Assembly: GCF_027579695.1 (NCBI RefSeq) | Contig: NC_083577.1 | Coordinates: 37,979,198-38,043,197, forward strand | Origin: Neoarius graeffei | Taxonomy: Eukaryota; Chordata; Actinopteri; Siluriformes; Ariidae | Reading direction: 5' to 3' | DNA length: 64,000 bases | In this document: positions 62,768-64,000 of the stretch, in pieces | How positions within the stretch are numbered: position 1 is the first letter of the stretch | Layout of the letters: the number at the start of each line of letters is the position of its first letter | Notes under the pieces: generated by a model | Databases searched by the model: none | Seen by the model: only the letters and a program-made list of their open reading frames with translations | What the model was told of the DNA's origin: nothing | Program-made: the position numbers and the translations under genes

Positions 62768-64000
62768 GCTGGTAAATAATATATTTTTTTCTTTACCAAA
62801 TTCTAAGAGAAAATGAGGGCACCCGAAAGGGAAAACTGAGGCGAGCCGCCATTTTTGAATCCTCATTCACGGCTGTAATGCAAATGGCTTCCTCCTCGGC
62901 ATACAAGTGCACTTCCATGGCATGAAAAAAACTACATTTTGCCACCTATGTAGTCCCCTATTTATACAAATAGGAGTCATTCAGGATTCAGCCATGTTTT
63001 TGCTTGGTGTTAGCAAGTTAGAGGTTTTTAGTTTTCTCCTGAAATGTTTTATTTTACTTCTTCTTCCTCAGGGTAGTAAAACTCGCTTTCGCTGTGAACA
63101 CTGTCGTTATCGCTATCCATGATGTAAAATTAATGCTGTTCTTCTGAGAAATGCTGGCAAAAATTTATAAGATTTTTGATAATCTTATAAAAAAAATCTT
63201 ATAAAAAAAAAGATAAATGTTGACAAAAATTGCTACTTTGTTTGTTGTTGTGAAGGAGCGAGTTGCCAGAGGTCTGTAACCGGGGTCCGTAACTGGGGTC
63301 CGTACTATAGGATACGGACCTGCTCGCCAGCCAATCAGAGCACAGGATTTGGACCGTGAAAAAAAGAAGTTAACATTATTCATCTTGGCGTAACTCTGTT
63401 TTTACATGCTAACTAACAGTGTCCAAGTTAACTAGCTGTGTGTTAACGTTAGCCGTGGACAAGGCGATGGCAACTTGGCGGGAAAATCCATAGAAAGTCA
63501 TTTGACGACCCAGACTGCACAGCTATTGCAACGTTATCGCTAGCTCTAAAAGCACAGACAACTTCATTACAAGCTTTCTCTTGGAATAAAACATTTACGT
63601 CCCTCAGTATGCTTCCACAGGTTGGATGGCGAGTTTTTGTAGGCCGTGATGTGGTTTGTTTTCGGCAAACATTTAAAATGAAACGAATCTTTAATCCTTT
63701 CAGAAAACTGAAACATGGGTTCTAGCTATAGCCATGAGTGTGTACATTCCCCAGAAGAACCGCCTCCTTCCATTCTGTCATTAACTGATCGTGTTCAAAT
63801 AACGCTGCTGAGAAATCATTGAACTTGATTTTATACAGTCTATTGATGTTATGTGACCCTAGTGATTACTGATACAGGCTTTCGTCTAAACGGGGGAACA
63901 GGGGCGCTGCGCCCTCTTACTCTCGGCGTGCGCCCCCTTACCAACTCCGTGAAAACATCCCAGCAACACTACGTGACAATGTGTCTGATCATCAAATACG
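62768..64000. other. No gene recognised; probable transposon-derived sequence
   Basis: Contains GGGGTCCGTAACTGGGGTCC and ATACGGACC near 63280-63320, echoing the CATACGGACC of 62015-62025, so this may be one larger decayed element. CAGGGGCGCTGCGCCCTC near 63900 looks like the start of another repeat cut by the window edge. Confidence 0.4.

Overview
The window is a piece of ray-finned (teleost) fish genome. The signs are a single-exon connexin with fish-type length, many tRNA-headed SINEs, L2/Rex-type LINEs, Tc1-like and hAT transposons, a Ty3/gypsy element of the fish Gmr1 type, and dense AC/AT microsatellites. The SINEs resemble the Mermaid/Merman type reported from catfish, so a catfish or related otophysan is my best guess, but no species call is safe by eye.

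Only one host protein-coding gene is supported: a connexin of the GJA5 (connexin 40) group at 41790-43010 (+), whose 406-residue reading frame lies in one exon behind a well-formed splice acceptor at 41749. One or two non-coding first exons probably lie upstream; candidates are near 31260-31502 and 34141-34168. The stretch from about 30.8 to 41.7 kb is comparatively poor in transposons and is best read as the promoter and first intron of this gene.

Almost everything else is transposable elements, often nested. 0-5.3 kb: SINEs, a LINE and Tc1-like relics. 6.3-8.3 kb: a SINE split by a 1.56-kb DNA element. 9.6-14.5 kb: a complete Ty3/gypsy element on the minus strand, with 5-bp target duplications, a tRNA-Phe-type primer binding site and integrase placed before reverse transcriptase. 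14.6-18.8 kb: a long-armed TTAA-flanked element holding a THAP-domain relic and two SINEs in its arms. 19-22.3 kb: SINE within SINE and an L2 LINE relic. 23.1-28.4 kb: a second TTAA-flanked element with a THAP exon, holding a Tc1 element, a SINE, and a hAT element that itself holds an integrase-type element. 43-51.9 kb: Tc1 relatives, SINEs and a LINE. 52.3-54.9 kb: a TA-flanked element with three insertions. 56.3-61.4 kb: a 0.7-kb TTAA element swollen to 5 kb by four insertions. 62-62.8 kb: a 729-bp foldback palindrome.

I found no RNA gene, CRISPR array or operon. The coding relics are broken by nonsense codons, frameshifts or lost catalytic residues. The nearest to intact is the Tc1 transposase at 57103-58143, which has one premature stop. 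The window's interest lies in the nested insertion history, the five families of TTAA-flanked elements, the unusual gene order of the gypsy element and the possible connexin first exons.
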